DNA of 27,330 nt from positions 1-27,330 of the forward strand of contig CAKOGP040001458.1 in the NCBI GenBank assembly GCA_933822405.4. The letters are read 5' to 3'. Origin of the DNA: Cylindrotheca closterium. Lineage: Eukaryota; Bacillariophyta; Bacillariophyceae; Bacillariales; Bacillariaceae. The notes under the pieces are model-generated. The model worked only from the letters and a program-made list of their open reading frames with translations. It searched no databases and was not told where the DNA came from. The position numbers and the translations under genes were made by a program. Positions 12,101-21,826 of the stretch are shown here, piece after piece; position 1 is the first letter of the stretch; each line of letters begins with the position of its first letter.

Positions 12101-13219
12101 TAGCTTGGCTTCGGGGTGTATTCAAACGCAGAGATATCCTGTGATACAAATGATCTTGAGCAGATAAGGAATCCTTCGGGTTGATTATTCCCGTTCGAGA
12201 TCATGTAGGAAATCATGTATATTTCATCCACGTCTGCATTTGGAAACTTAAGAGGAGCTTTCGTACACTCAATATCAAAAGCAAGCACACGTGGGTTTGC
12301 CTTTGTCTCGATGTCAGGATCTGTCAGAGTCGATACTGGCGATCCGCCATCTTCCCCCTCAACCGTCACAGTGTACCAAGACCCAGCTCGAATCTTCAAA
12401 TCCATGCATACCCGAACAACGTATGGAACATCGTATTCCCTTAGCTCTTGCATATTCTTCCAAGGATCCAATCTTCTATCCCTTGATGAGGTTTCTTGAT
12501 CCATGTCGAAATCGGAAGTATCGAAAGCAGAGGATACCAGCTGCCCAGACGCCTTGACGAGATCAGCAAGGCTCGAACGCACCTCCATCAGCTGGGATAC
12601 ATTGTCAAAGATGAGCTTCCAGACCATTCGTGTGGAATTAGTTGGCGACAAATGGTTTGGCTGATCCAAATCTACCATCGGTACTAATCGTGCATCCGCT
12701 AGGAGCCCTGAGTATTTCTTCAACAATAGTTGCCCAAGGCCTTCGTCTTTTTCATGCGTCAAAAGGTAGATGTAAGGACGATGTAGAACTGTTGTTTTGA
12801 AATTTCCCCCATTCCCGTCAACAAAGTATAAATCCAACCCAGCCTGTTCAATCCCTGAACTAGGATCAATCCTCTGAGAAAGAATATTAGCAAAGCTTCA
12901 AATGCATTCCCGACCAAGAAAGAATCTTTTGAGCGAGACTTACTGTTGTTGCCAACATGTGGAAAAGCCACCCACGCCGTTGAATTACCGATGCCCCCCT
13001 CGACGCGGTAGACAATTGATCTTCCAACCTTCTGTATCCAAATTTGATATCGATTGCTTCCCCTTGCTCGTGCCGCAATCGTCGTCGTGCTGCAGCTTCC
13101 TCAGCTTTCCGAGCTTGATCACTCTGAGTGACAGTGCTATTCTTATTCCCTCCAAACTGCCGCTGATATCGACTCGGCTTCTTCATAGCTTGACCGAAAA
13201 CGCGATTTGGGTATGGCAT
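6149..13219 (-). CDS. POLE: DNA polymerase epsilon catalytic subunit (family B), 3 exons
   Basis: Leading-strand replicative polymerase with 3'-5' proofreading. Exons: 13219-12944, 12873-6520, 6451-6149 (introns of 70 and 68 nt), giving 2310 aa, close to animal POLE at about 2290. Exon 1 ends with the family N-terminal block (DIKFGYRRL...RRGWLFHM). Exonuclease motifs: FDIEC near residue 292, TYNGDSFDWPF, and YSVSDAVATYYL. Polymerase motifs: HLDVGAMYPNIILTNRLQP (A), KCILNSFYGYVMRKGARW (B) and LELDTDGIWC (C). CAACDFNHARNGC (11101-11138), together with the Cys of KCILNSFYGY, matches the CysX iron-sulfur site of Pol epsilon. The C-terminal half is the inactive polymerase-like module. The C-terminus keeps the CysA pairs CPEC and CEDC, but CysB is degenerate (see findings). 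The start was taken at the first ATG after an in-frame upstream stop; ATG at 13183 is an alternative. Many plus-strand ORFs across this span are shadows. Confidence 0.97.
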
Positions 13220-13546
13220 GTTTGCAGGAGCAAGTGGGTCTTCAAGGACAGTAGTGCACAACTTTGGTAAAGCTGTCGACTGTGGTAATTTTCAATGATC
13301 TGTCATTCACAATAATCAAGCCGAACCAGCAGCCGGCCAACTTTGGTACTGTTGTCTTCGTAGAATGAATCGAGACTGGTGACGAGATAAATTTTTTTTT
13401 GGCGCGCCATAATGTATTTATTGAACAATACAAGATTACTGAATTAAGAAAAACCATAATCAAAAGCGTATTGCAATACTGTTCTGTCGTGTACTCGAAT
13501 GAATCATCAATAAATCGATCGTACCGTGGTACCATCGCATCGAATA
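13220..13546. promoter_or_regulatory. Divergent promoter between Pol epsilon and P5A ATPase, with E2F-like palindrome
   Basis: The two start codons face away from each other across 327 bases, so both promoters must lie here. A run of T followed by the perfect palindrome GGCGCGCC gives TTTTGGCGCGCC at 13397-13408. It fits the E2F/DP consensus TTTSSCGC on the plus strand and its core on the minus strand. It is about 178 bases upstream of the Pol epsilon ATG and 140 bases upstream of the ATPase ATG. E2F control of replication genes is well established in plants and animals; use of this site here is inference. Confidence 0.55.
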
Positions 13547-16500
13547 ATGGTAAAAGTTGTTGAGATGACGACCCTACGAAACCGGCGGGGGCTTCCGAAG
13601 GAAAGGATGGAAAGGCAGGATATGGAAGGTATGGAAAGCATGGAATCGAAGTCACTCCTTCAGGATGTTGGCAACCGTCGAGAAGAAATGTCTCTCAACA
13701 TTGCTGATGGATACATCTTGGTACCGCTGAGGGAGAGACATATGTTCTTGCGGTTAGACGTTTGGCCGTTCTTGTTTTGCTATGCCCTCCTCGTGATATT
13801 GGATTTTTCCAATGATGCCTTGGATGGATCCTTCACTCTTCTATATGTTCTGCCTCAAATGTTTTTCCCTCTCGTCCTATTGGCGCATGTGGCACTGTTT
13901 TTGCTTTGCCAATGGGACATTTTTTGGCGTGCTTCTGTTGGATATCAAAGGTTGTCCATGAAGTCGGGAAAGTCCAGTTGGACACATTGTCTTGTGGAAG
14001 CACCACATATCGATAAGCATCATGCTGCTCATGACGCCGGAATAGTACAAATTCGACGCCAGAACAATGTTGTTGCATGTCGCTTTCAGGATGTCATCTT
14101 TCGATGTGCCAACCAAGAAACTGATGCTGACATTACGCTTTGGGATGTAGGAAGGACTGACGAGAATTCAGGTCATGAAGGGAGTACATTCCACAGATTG
14201 CGCTATCCCGCTCATCTACCGCTCTCTTTCTATCATCAATGGACTGGCCATAGATCATTGCAAAATTTGGTTCAAGCACAACAAGTCTACGGAAATAATG
14301 TCACTTCTATTCGGCTTCCTCCCTTTCTTGAAATGCTACAAGAACAGCTGGTGGCGCCGTTCTTCCTTTTTCAAGTGCTCTGTGTTCTACTTTGGTGCCT
14401 CGATGAATATTGGTACTACGCTGTTTTTACCTTTTTTGCCCTTCTAATGTTTGAATCGACGGTCGCATACAACCGACTCAAGTCCCTCGAACGCCTTCGT
14501 TCGCACACAATGCATGGGCATGAAAAGATGATTTACACATACAGGCCTGCCTTTCCCCCAGGAGCCACTGGCTGGGTTCGAATCGGTACGAGCGAAATTG
14601 TTCCAGGTGACATCATTAGTTGTCGAGAGGCAACTGCTCGCAGAGGAAGGAATATGGCTCACCACCAAAAGCAATATCTGAATCGAGTCCCTGCCGACAT
14701 TTTGATTCTAAGTGGAGACGTAGTCGTGGATGAATCTTTATTGACTGGAGAGTCTGTCCCCCAATTGAAAACCTCTCTGGAGGAGACGTCCACTGATCGG
14801 AATTTGGACTTGCAAGAACACAAGCAATCCATATGTTTCGGAGGGACGAATTTATTGGTGACGCACGAGGGTGGTGATACGCGATTTCCTGCAGCACCAG
14901 ATGGAGGCGTGATTGGCGTCGTATTGAGGACCGGATTTGAGACAGCTCAAGGCGGCTTGCTTCGTACCATGGCCCATACGCAAAAATCAGTCGATGGAAT
15001 CCATACAAGGGACACATACATCTTTATTTTGTTACTTTTATTATGCGCAATACTTAGCGCACATATGGTATGGGAAGAAGGCTGGGCGGATGAATCCAGG
15101 AATCGATTTCGGCTCATTTTGCACGTGATTATGATCATTACAAGCGTTGTACCACCAGAGCTGCCAATGGAGTTGAGTTTGGCAGTCACAAATAGTGTCA
15201 CCGATTTGATGAAACGATGCCATGTTTACTGTACCGAGATATTTCGAATTCCCATTGCGGGTCAAGTAGATGTTTGCTGCTTCGATAAAACCGGGACATT
15301 GACCAGTGATGAAATGCAACTTAAAGGAGTTCGTCTTGTCGACAATGGCAGCTTCCAAGAAGTTATGAAAACAAACGAATCATTGCCTGTGGAGCCAACT
15401 TTTATTATGGCCGCTTGCCATACTTTAGCACTTGGTGGTGATGAAAGCAACAATGTCATTGGGGATCCATTGGAGAAAGCAATTATGTCGACTACAGGGT
15501 ACAGGCTTGTGAAAAACAATGAACTGCAACGAGAGGCAGTCTCGGAAAATCGAGCAAGCATGATCCAGATAGTTCAAAGGTTTAATTTCACCTCCCGTTT
15601 GAAACGAATGAGTGTGCTGGCAAGAGTGGATTCAGGTGATACTGTTTGGGCATTGACGAAAGGTAAGTTCAACTGTTTATGTCTCTGGCAAACGATGACT
15701 TTTTTGGTCTAAGTCCTCGTTTGCAGGAGCACCAGAAGTTGTGAAGAAACTATTGAAAGAAGGAACCTGTCCAGACGAATATGACAAGGTGTCAATGTAT
15801 CATATGGGTAGAGGGCAGCGAGTTTTGGCGATGGCGTACCGCCATGTTTCTCTTGGCCAGGACGTTTTGACATTGAAGGACTTGAAACGGGATGATGTGG
15901 AGTGCAACCTAATTTTTGCCGGATTTCTGTTGCTAGACTGCCCAATCAAAGGTGATTCGAAGGTAAGCATTCTGCATTCTCGAATGGATTTCAACAGACT
16001 AGAAACTGACTCGTTATGCAGTCTGTGATACAAGAATTACAGTCTTCTGGACACAACGTGAAGATGATCACTGGAGATAGTCTCTGGACTGCCGCAGAAG
16101 TTGCTCGGCAAGTTGGCATAGTACAGAAAAGGAATGGCTCTTTTCCACAATTCTTCCAATTAGAGCGTTGCCATTCCAATACAAGCAATGCATCGTGCAA
16201 ACTTGCATTGGGAAATTTTCGCTTCGTTTCGATGATTCCCGACTCGCTTTGTGGGACTGGGGACATTGGTGTATCAGTTGTTGCTTCGGATCTTGACAGA
16301 TTGAAGGAAATGGTCGAAAGTGGAGACGCAAGCTTGTGTATATCTGGTGATGCCCTACAAGATTTAATGAGTGGACTGGTGGGCGGAGACAAGCCAAATT
16401 TTGTTTCATCTGCAGTTTTAAGGGGAGAAGACAAGCACGCACTGTTTGATCCAGCAGCGCAAGCCGTCTTAAAGAGCTTGGTTCCGCTGGTTTCAGTTTT

Positions 16501-17736
16501 CGCTAGGCATGCCCCTCGGCAGAAGGAAGCTATTGTGGCTGCTATCAACCTGGGTGGTTTTAAAACACTCATGTGTGGCGACGGCACAAATGATATGGGT
16601 AAGTCGGCATTACTTCTTTGCGTTATATAGGCACACGATGGCCATTGCTTACAAACTAAATGTGCTGCACAGCTTCCTTGCGTCGTGCTCATGTTGGAAT
16701 ATCCATCATAAGTGCCCCAGGAGTAGAAGCAAAGCAAAGGTCAGCAACGACCAAAATATCTTCTGCCCGAGCGAAACAAAACAAGGAAAGAAAGAAAAAA
16801 AATGGAACTGCGAAACTGAAGGCCTCTAATGCTTCCTTGCAAGATTCCCTGAACCAGTTGCGTGAGGCGCAGGAAGAGCTGAACAGTGTTGAGCTTGGTG
16901 ATGCATCCATCGCTAGTCCATTTACCAGCCGTTCTGTGAGTATCAAGTGCTGCAAGGATGTCTTGCAGCAAGGCAGATGTACCCTCGTCACCATGTTGCA
17001 AATCTACAAGATATTGGGAATCAATTGTCTGGTCAATGCAATGGTTCTGTCCAATTTATTTCTTCATGGAGTCAAGCAAGGAGATCGGCAGCTCACAGTC
17101 ACAGGCCTGGCAGTCGCGGCTTTGTTCCTCTTCGTCACTAGAGGGAAGCCGCTGGACTCGATCTCGCCAATTCGACCGCCGGCATCCGTCCTTTGCCGTT
17201 CGGCTCTAACTTCAATTGCAATGCAATTTGGTATTCATTTCTGGGCCATTCGCCTTGCATCTCAAGTTTCCTTATCGTTCGTTGATCCATACGACCCAAG
17301 CATGATTCCTGACGGACCTTTCAACCCCAACACGTTGAACACGTCGACATTTCTTATGAACTTGCTGGCAACAGTCAATACATTTGCTGTCAATTATCGT
17401 GGAGAACCTTTTGTTGAGCCACTGGAAAAAAACAAGATGCTTCTGAGAAGCTTACAGACATGTTATGCAGTTCTCCTTTGCTGCGCCCTCGAACTGTTCC
17501 CACCTTTGAGCGATTTGCTGCAACTAAGCGAGTACCCATCAGTAGCAAGTGACGACGCGCAAGAGTGGCAGAAGGACAGCCGTAGCACGGATCTGATTCT
17601 TTCACTTGCCAATCGAATTGTTTCATCGTTTGGATTTCCTGCTTTCATGTGTGGACTTATGCTCGTGGATACCTCATCCACATTTGCAGTTGAAAAACTC
17701 ATTCTTCGTCTTTTTGAGCCCAGTTCACCATATTAA
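13547..17736 (+). CDS. ATP13A1: P5A-type ATPase (ATP13A1/Spf1 family), 4 exons
   Basis: Endoplasmic-reticulum P-type ATPase. Known family members remove mis-inserted transmembrane helices from the ER membrane. Exons: 13547-15662, 15727-15962, 16022-16598, 16673-17736 (introns of 64, 59 and 74 nt), total 1330 aa. Two N-terminal hydrophobic segments (LDVWPFLFCYALLVILDF and the LPQMFFPLVLLAHVALFLLC region) form the extra P5A hairpin. Next come the A-domain TGES at about residue 399, the P5A signature PPELPMELSL at about 536 on the transport helix, the phosphorylated Asp in DKTGTLT at about 580, KGAPE of the nucleotide domain across the first intron, and GDGTND near 970. A lysine-rich charged insert (RAKQNKERKKKNG) precedes the conserved LGDASIASPFTS and RCTLVTMLQ blocks, then the C-terminal helices. 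An upstream in-frame GTG at 13526 is not used here; ATG 13547 is preferred. Confidence 0.95.
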
Positions 17737-17854
17737 AATAACACAAGGTAATTCAATTTTTAAAATATTATTACATATATTACTACTGTTCAAAGTAGTC
17801 AATTGAGTCAATCTCTCTATTTGCTTCGTTCGCACTTCTTTGTAGCCACTACAA

Positions 17855-17862
17855 TACCGGTA
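17855..17862. repeat. TACCGGTA palindrome upstream of SGNH gene
   Basis: One of four exact copies of this 8-base palindrome in the window. It lies 22 bases before the ATG of the next gene. Its function is unknown; see findings. Confidence 0.4.
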
Positions 17863-17884
17863 CTTCAGCGAGCACATCTCCAAG

Positions 17885-19569
17885 ATGGGGCAAAATGCTG
17901 ATAATCTTGATACCGACCTGGATGACTTGCTTTCTGAGGTCAGAACAGAGGAGAGAAATCGCAGCAATCAAGGTTGTGGATCAGCGTTCCTTAACCTATG
18001 CTTTGCATACTGCACATATACGTGCGAGTATGCACCACGAGTGTGTTTGTTTCTCGGCATTGCTGGTTTGGTTGTCCCTGCATATTTCTTGGTGATGGCA
18101 GCACTCAACCCTACAGAACAGTTTGGAGTCATCCAAAATGACTACACTGATGCTCGATCGAAGTACGATCTCGAAGTGGGTAAGCTTTTCTTTCACATTT
18201 CTTGACATGTAACAGTCGCAGCTAACAATGTGTTCCTTTGTAATCTTTTCTTCTTAATTTAGGCAAAATTTCACACTGGGTATGACGCGCAACGCTTTGT
18301 TGTTCATTTGCTTACCTTATCTCTGTGGTCTAACCTATCTCTTATTTTAAAAGTGTATTTCAGGACCAACTTGCCGTTGCGAGGATCCATTGCAACCTCA
18401 GGCCAGAGCCGAGTTTCGCAAATGGACTAACGCTCACCTTGAAAACAAAGAGGTGGTGAGCAAGATGGTCCAGGACCATAAAACCCCTGATATCGCGTTT
18501 CTCGGGGCATCAGTGGTCGAGGAAATGGACGGTAGATGGTTTGGAAACAGTCGTGACGAAGATTTGAATCGACTGGACAAGCTGTTCAACAAAAACTTCA
18601 ACAAGGATCAAGGCGCAGAATTGGATGCGGTAGCCTTAGGAATTGCTGGAGATACGGTACGTCGTTGTGGCACTATTGTTCGTTCCTTCTTTTCAATAGG
18701 CCTGACTTTCTTTAGAGCCCCTCGGTGCTGTGGAGACTCATGAATGGCGAAATGCCCACGGACTTTAGCCCGAAGATCTGGTGGCTTGAGCTTGTACGTT
18801 CTTTAGCTTGATTGAGAACTGCTTCTTTTGCTCCCTAATGCATGACCATGAAATTTGTTTTAATTTAGGGGATGAACGATTTGGGTAGAACTCGTTGCAG
18901 TGAAGAAGTGGTTATTCTTGGAGTCCTTCGAGTAGTGGAAGAAATTCTGAACAAGAAGCCAAGTGCAAAGATCGTTATCAATAGTCTTCTGCCTATGGCT
19001 GAATTCCGAGGTGGCTTCGAACCGAATAAGTGGGATTTCAAAGATTCTTTTTTCAAGTCCATCATCGCCGAAGACTCAGAAGGCAACGATCGAAGGCGAC
19101 TACAAGAGCAGCAACGCCGTGGACTTGGTTGGTTTGGCATGCTTGGAAGGGGCACTGGAAAGCCACCCAAGCCTGTCAGGATGTCAGCGGACCGGAACAA
19201 ACAAAAGAAGTTCAAGTCCCTTACCCGTCGAAAGCAAAAAATTCCCTTGTTTACTTCAATTTATGCTATCAACGCTGTGTTGCGAAAATTTGCGTCGAAA
19301 CACGACAACGTGTATTTCTTTGATGCAACGAGTAAGTATTGCTTCCAAACTTGTGCTTTGTACCGGTACAATGAGACCTGTTCTCGACCCTCAATTCCGT
19401 TTTGTGCTCGCATTTAGGTATTTTTGCAGAGCGAGAGGAGAGATACTGGAATCTGAGGACTGAAATGATCTCTACACGAGGACATCCATCCTTTGAAGGG
19501 TATAGGAAGTGGGAACAAGCTGTGATTGAAAAGGCGAAAACTATTCTTCAGGGTGGTGGTAGTACGTAG
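17885..19569 (+). CDS. Membrane-anchored SGNH/GDSL hydrolase, PAF-acetylhydrolase beta/gamma-like, 6 exons
   Basis: Serine-esterase-fold protein. Proposed exons: 17885-18179, 18263-18279 (17 nt), 18354-18656, 18716-18793, 18869-19331, 19418-19569, joining in phase to 435 aa. An alternative keeps the frame by splicing 18179 directly to 18364. The N-terminal about 45 residues are acidic then Cys-rich, followed by one membrane segment (VCLFLGIAGLVVPAYFLVMAAL), so it is probably a type II anchored enzyme facing the lumen or outside. Block I is IAFLGASVVEEM (nucleophile Ser). Block II is LGIAGDT joined to SPSVLWRLMNGEMP. Block III is WWLELGMNDLG. These match the PAF-acetylhydrolase alpha subunits (GGDTTRHVLWRLKNGE, WVGTNN). 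The C-terminal catalytic His is in STRGHPSFEGY, but the usual Asp three residues before it is Thr. A basic insert of about 60 residues precedes KIPLFTSIYAINAVL. The substrate is unknown. Confidence 0.85.
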
Positions 19570-19671
19570 GTCTTTGCAAAGGAACGAAGGCACCAACTCT
19601 CCCGTGTAACATAGGCTGTCGAGTCTTCCGCATATGGCACTTACTCGTAGCTAAAATATATTACACCAAGC

Positions 19672-20661
19672 TTACACTTCTCCTTTATCATCATCTATTG
19701 TCGAATGGGAGGAAAACGACGAGATTTGATACCTATAGATTTCATCCATAGACGTCTTCAGTGACCGGTGTAAGACATGCGGAGTCTCTTCGAACAGTAC
19801 CATCACAACGCCCCATACAGCTGCGCTAAGCAGAGAATATGTTTTTGGATGCTGCAGCATGTTTTTGTATTCAATCGGTGAAAACTTCTCCCAGCACCGC
19901 TTAGACAGGCCAATCAAGATTCGACTTGTAAGATACAGAACAATTTGATAGTTTACACTGGAGTATTTCCCCCAGACTACGTATCCACCAGTGGCTCCAG
20001 CTAGTAATGCATGATACGCTCGTTCCGGTTGCCCAGCCATCGAAGTTGGGGCGACGACGCCAGGAGATGGACCATCGACTTGATGACAAAGATGAAAGTG
20101 AGATAACAACCTAGGCAAATCAATAACTGGAGAAACAAGCAACGCTGCAAAACAAAAACTCACCAATATATTTGCACAACAACATAACCAACCTCTTGTC
20201 ATCTTTCGCAAGACGAAGCCGGCGAGAACACCATTTGAGTGAAACGAGGGACGCCTACATGATCACATCACGTTGGTAGAGAGGCAAACGATTGAATTCG
20301 AAGACTGATGAGATTATCCTAGATAGGTGAATAACAGCAGAGGAAAAATGCGGTTCCATGCATGAATACTCACCTTGTAAATTGTGGCAAACGACGCTAG
20401 GTTAGCGGCGTGCTCGAAGCCCAGTTTGAAGATATAGCGGAGCTTTTCCTTCTTACTCAAATCTAGAAGATTGGAATATAAAGGTGCAAACAGCTTTTAG
20501 CAAATTCCTTTTCCCCATTGAGCAGAATTATTGACGTGCATACCATTGTGGAACAAAACAGTCATGACGAGTGCATGAGGTAGTCGTATTTTCAAGCCAT
20601 AACGAGCGCCTCCTACTAAGGCCCCACACACTGCAAGGAGCTCGTCCACAAGATTGATCAT
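19672..20661 (-). CDS. PXMP4: Peroxisomal membrane protein 4 (PXMP4/PMP24, Tim17 family), 4 exons
   Basis: Integral peroxisomal membrane protein of the Tim17/PMP24 family; the biochemical role is not settled even in animals. Proposed exons on the minus strand: 20661-20544, 20462-20374, 20254-20164, 20078-19672 (introns of 81, 119 and 85 nt), joining to 234 aa, against 212 in human. The first exon reads GARYGLKIRLPHALVMTVLF, nearly the mammalian block GAVYGAKIRAPHALVMTFLF. The last exon gives RAYHALLAGATGGYVVWG, then NYQIVLYLTSRILIGL and AAVWGVVMVLFEETPHVLHR, matching the family blocks HAFLAAFLGG, MYLLSRVLFAL and TAVVWGLVLWLFE. An in-frame TAG lies three codons before the start ATG. The third exon (KASLVSLKWCSRRLRL) is the least conserved and its 3' border is the least certain. 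The gene converges on the SGNH gene with only 102 bases between stop codons. Confidence 0.88.
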
Positions 20662-20831
20662 TAGCCCCTACGGCGTGAGAAACCTGTAGCAGTGTGGATC
20701 ACTTATTTAGCGAATACCGAATGGCGTGATTGTTGTGTTCGAAGAATCTTTATTAGACTTGGAGGATGAGCGCTGGTACTGGTACCTGTTGTGGATCTGT
20801 GACGCCCGTTTGGCGACCGAACCTGCAAAAT

Positions 20832-21512
20832 CATTCTGCCGAATGGCCGGATTATTTGTCCTGTCCCATTTGCCGAATACTGTTCGGCTGGCGTGGCTGT
20901 TTTACGAAATCTTCAGAAATACCGCTCATGTCATATCAGCCTTGATGTAGTTTCCATCTCTACATAGAAATTGTCATTGTAGGTGTACCCCTCCCTGTGT
21001 TTCTTCCGGTACTGATGTTGGGTCAGGTTGCCTACTTTGTCTATATCCCAGTTGGACAGCAATTCTACCAACTGGTTGCATTCACTTTCAGTGTAAAGTT
21101 TGGACCTAGAAGATAACCTTTTCTCTAGTGACTTAACATTTCCGTCAGTATCCAGAATGTAGCCACCAAAGGGAAGGATACAAAATCGTTTCTTGATTTC
21201 AATTCATCAGCAAGTGTGTCACAATGTTTGTTGGATGAGGCAACTGAAGAGGCCATATCATTATCAGAAGGGTCAGCACTTGAGACTTCTGCAATGGCCA
21301 TGGTAAAAACGGATTCTAAGCTGCTTCTGGGAAGGGAACGTTGTAGGCCAATGTGAGTGAGTCTTCCTTCTGGTCAATACTGTAGAGCCAAGGTTGCTAC
21401 TCTAAAACGAAACCACTCAAGATAACGATTCTGGAGAACATAGTTTGAGAGAGAGGCAGGCGCTAAATGGGACATTCTGGCTTGGAGAATTGCTTGGCCA
21501 TTCGGTAGAATG
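20832..21512. mobile_element. Candidate decayed DNA element bounded by inverted repeats
   Basis: CATTCTGCCGAATGGCC (20832-20848) recurs inverted, with one mismatch, at 21496-21512. Just inside each arm TCCCATTT (20864-20871) also recurs inverted at 21465-21472. The arms enclose 647 bases containing a broken minus-strand reading frame (next entry). The arrangement resembles terminal inverted repeats of a dead DNA transposon. No transposase motif, clean target duplication or exact outer end could be identified, so the class is unknown. Confidence 0.4.
20931..21301 (-). pseudogene. Frameshifted coding remnant inside the candidate element
   Basis: An ATG at 21301 opens 58 codons (MAIAEVSSADPSDNDMASSV..., Ser/Asp-rich) that end at a TAG at 21127-21125. 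A second frame, open from about 21200 to a TGA at 20933-20931, reads RFCILPFGGYILDTDGNVKS, then SECNQLVELLSNWDIDKVGN and QYRKKHREGYTYNDNFYVE. Overlap of the two frames near 21200 suggests a single ancestral protein with one frameshift. There is no plausible intron at the switch. I do not recognise the family. Its position inside inverted repeats suggests, but does not prove, an element-borne gene. Confidence 0.45.
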
Positions 21513-21534
21513 GCCCAGTTGGTAGACTGGCTCG

Positions 21535-21577
21535 GCCATTCTGTACCGGTAGAATGGGCCAGTTGGTACAGAATGGC
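21535..21577. repeat. Perfect 13-bp inverted repeat (hairpin)
   Basis: GCCATTCTGTACC at 21535-21547 is followed after 17 bases by its exact reverse complement GGTACAGAATGGC at 21565-21577. It partly duplicates the neighbouring segment around 21497-21525 (GCCATTCGGTAGAATGGCCC), so the area looks like repeated end sequences of a mobile element. It could form a hairpin in DNA or RNA. Confidence 0.6.
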
Positions 21578-21826
21578 GGTCACAGATCTGTTCACAGTAT
21601 CTTCTATGAGCGAGCGCGCGCGAGACAAACAAGCAAGCAAATGTCAAATACAGTATGACTTAGTCGACTACAATGATTCACAACACATGAACTAAAACAA
21701 AAAGCTGTACTGTACAGTAGTCTCATCATCACTGGCGGGCAATTCAACCTTCGAATTGAGGCTGGGGATTTGACTGACACTGCGAATAGTTAAAAAGAAA
21801 GCAAAAACAGAACGATCCAAAGGAAA

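Noticed and set aside
7621..12687. Many plus-strand ORFs of 60-160 codons across the Pol epsilon gene
   Set aside because: All are antisense to a continuous, motif-rich 2100-codon exon and show no family features.
20726..20950. Plus-strand ORF of 74 codons
   Set aside because: It overlaps the left inverted repeat of the candidate element and has no motif; the coherent coding signal there is on the minus strand.
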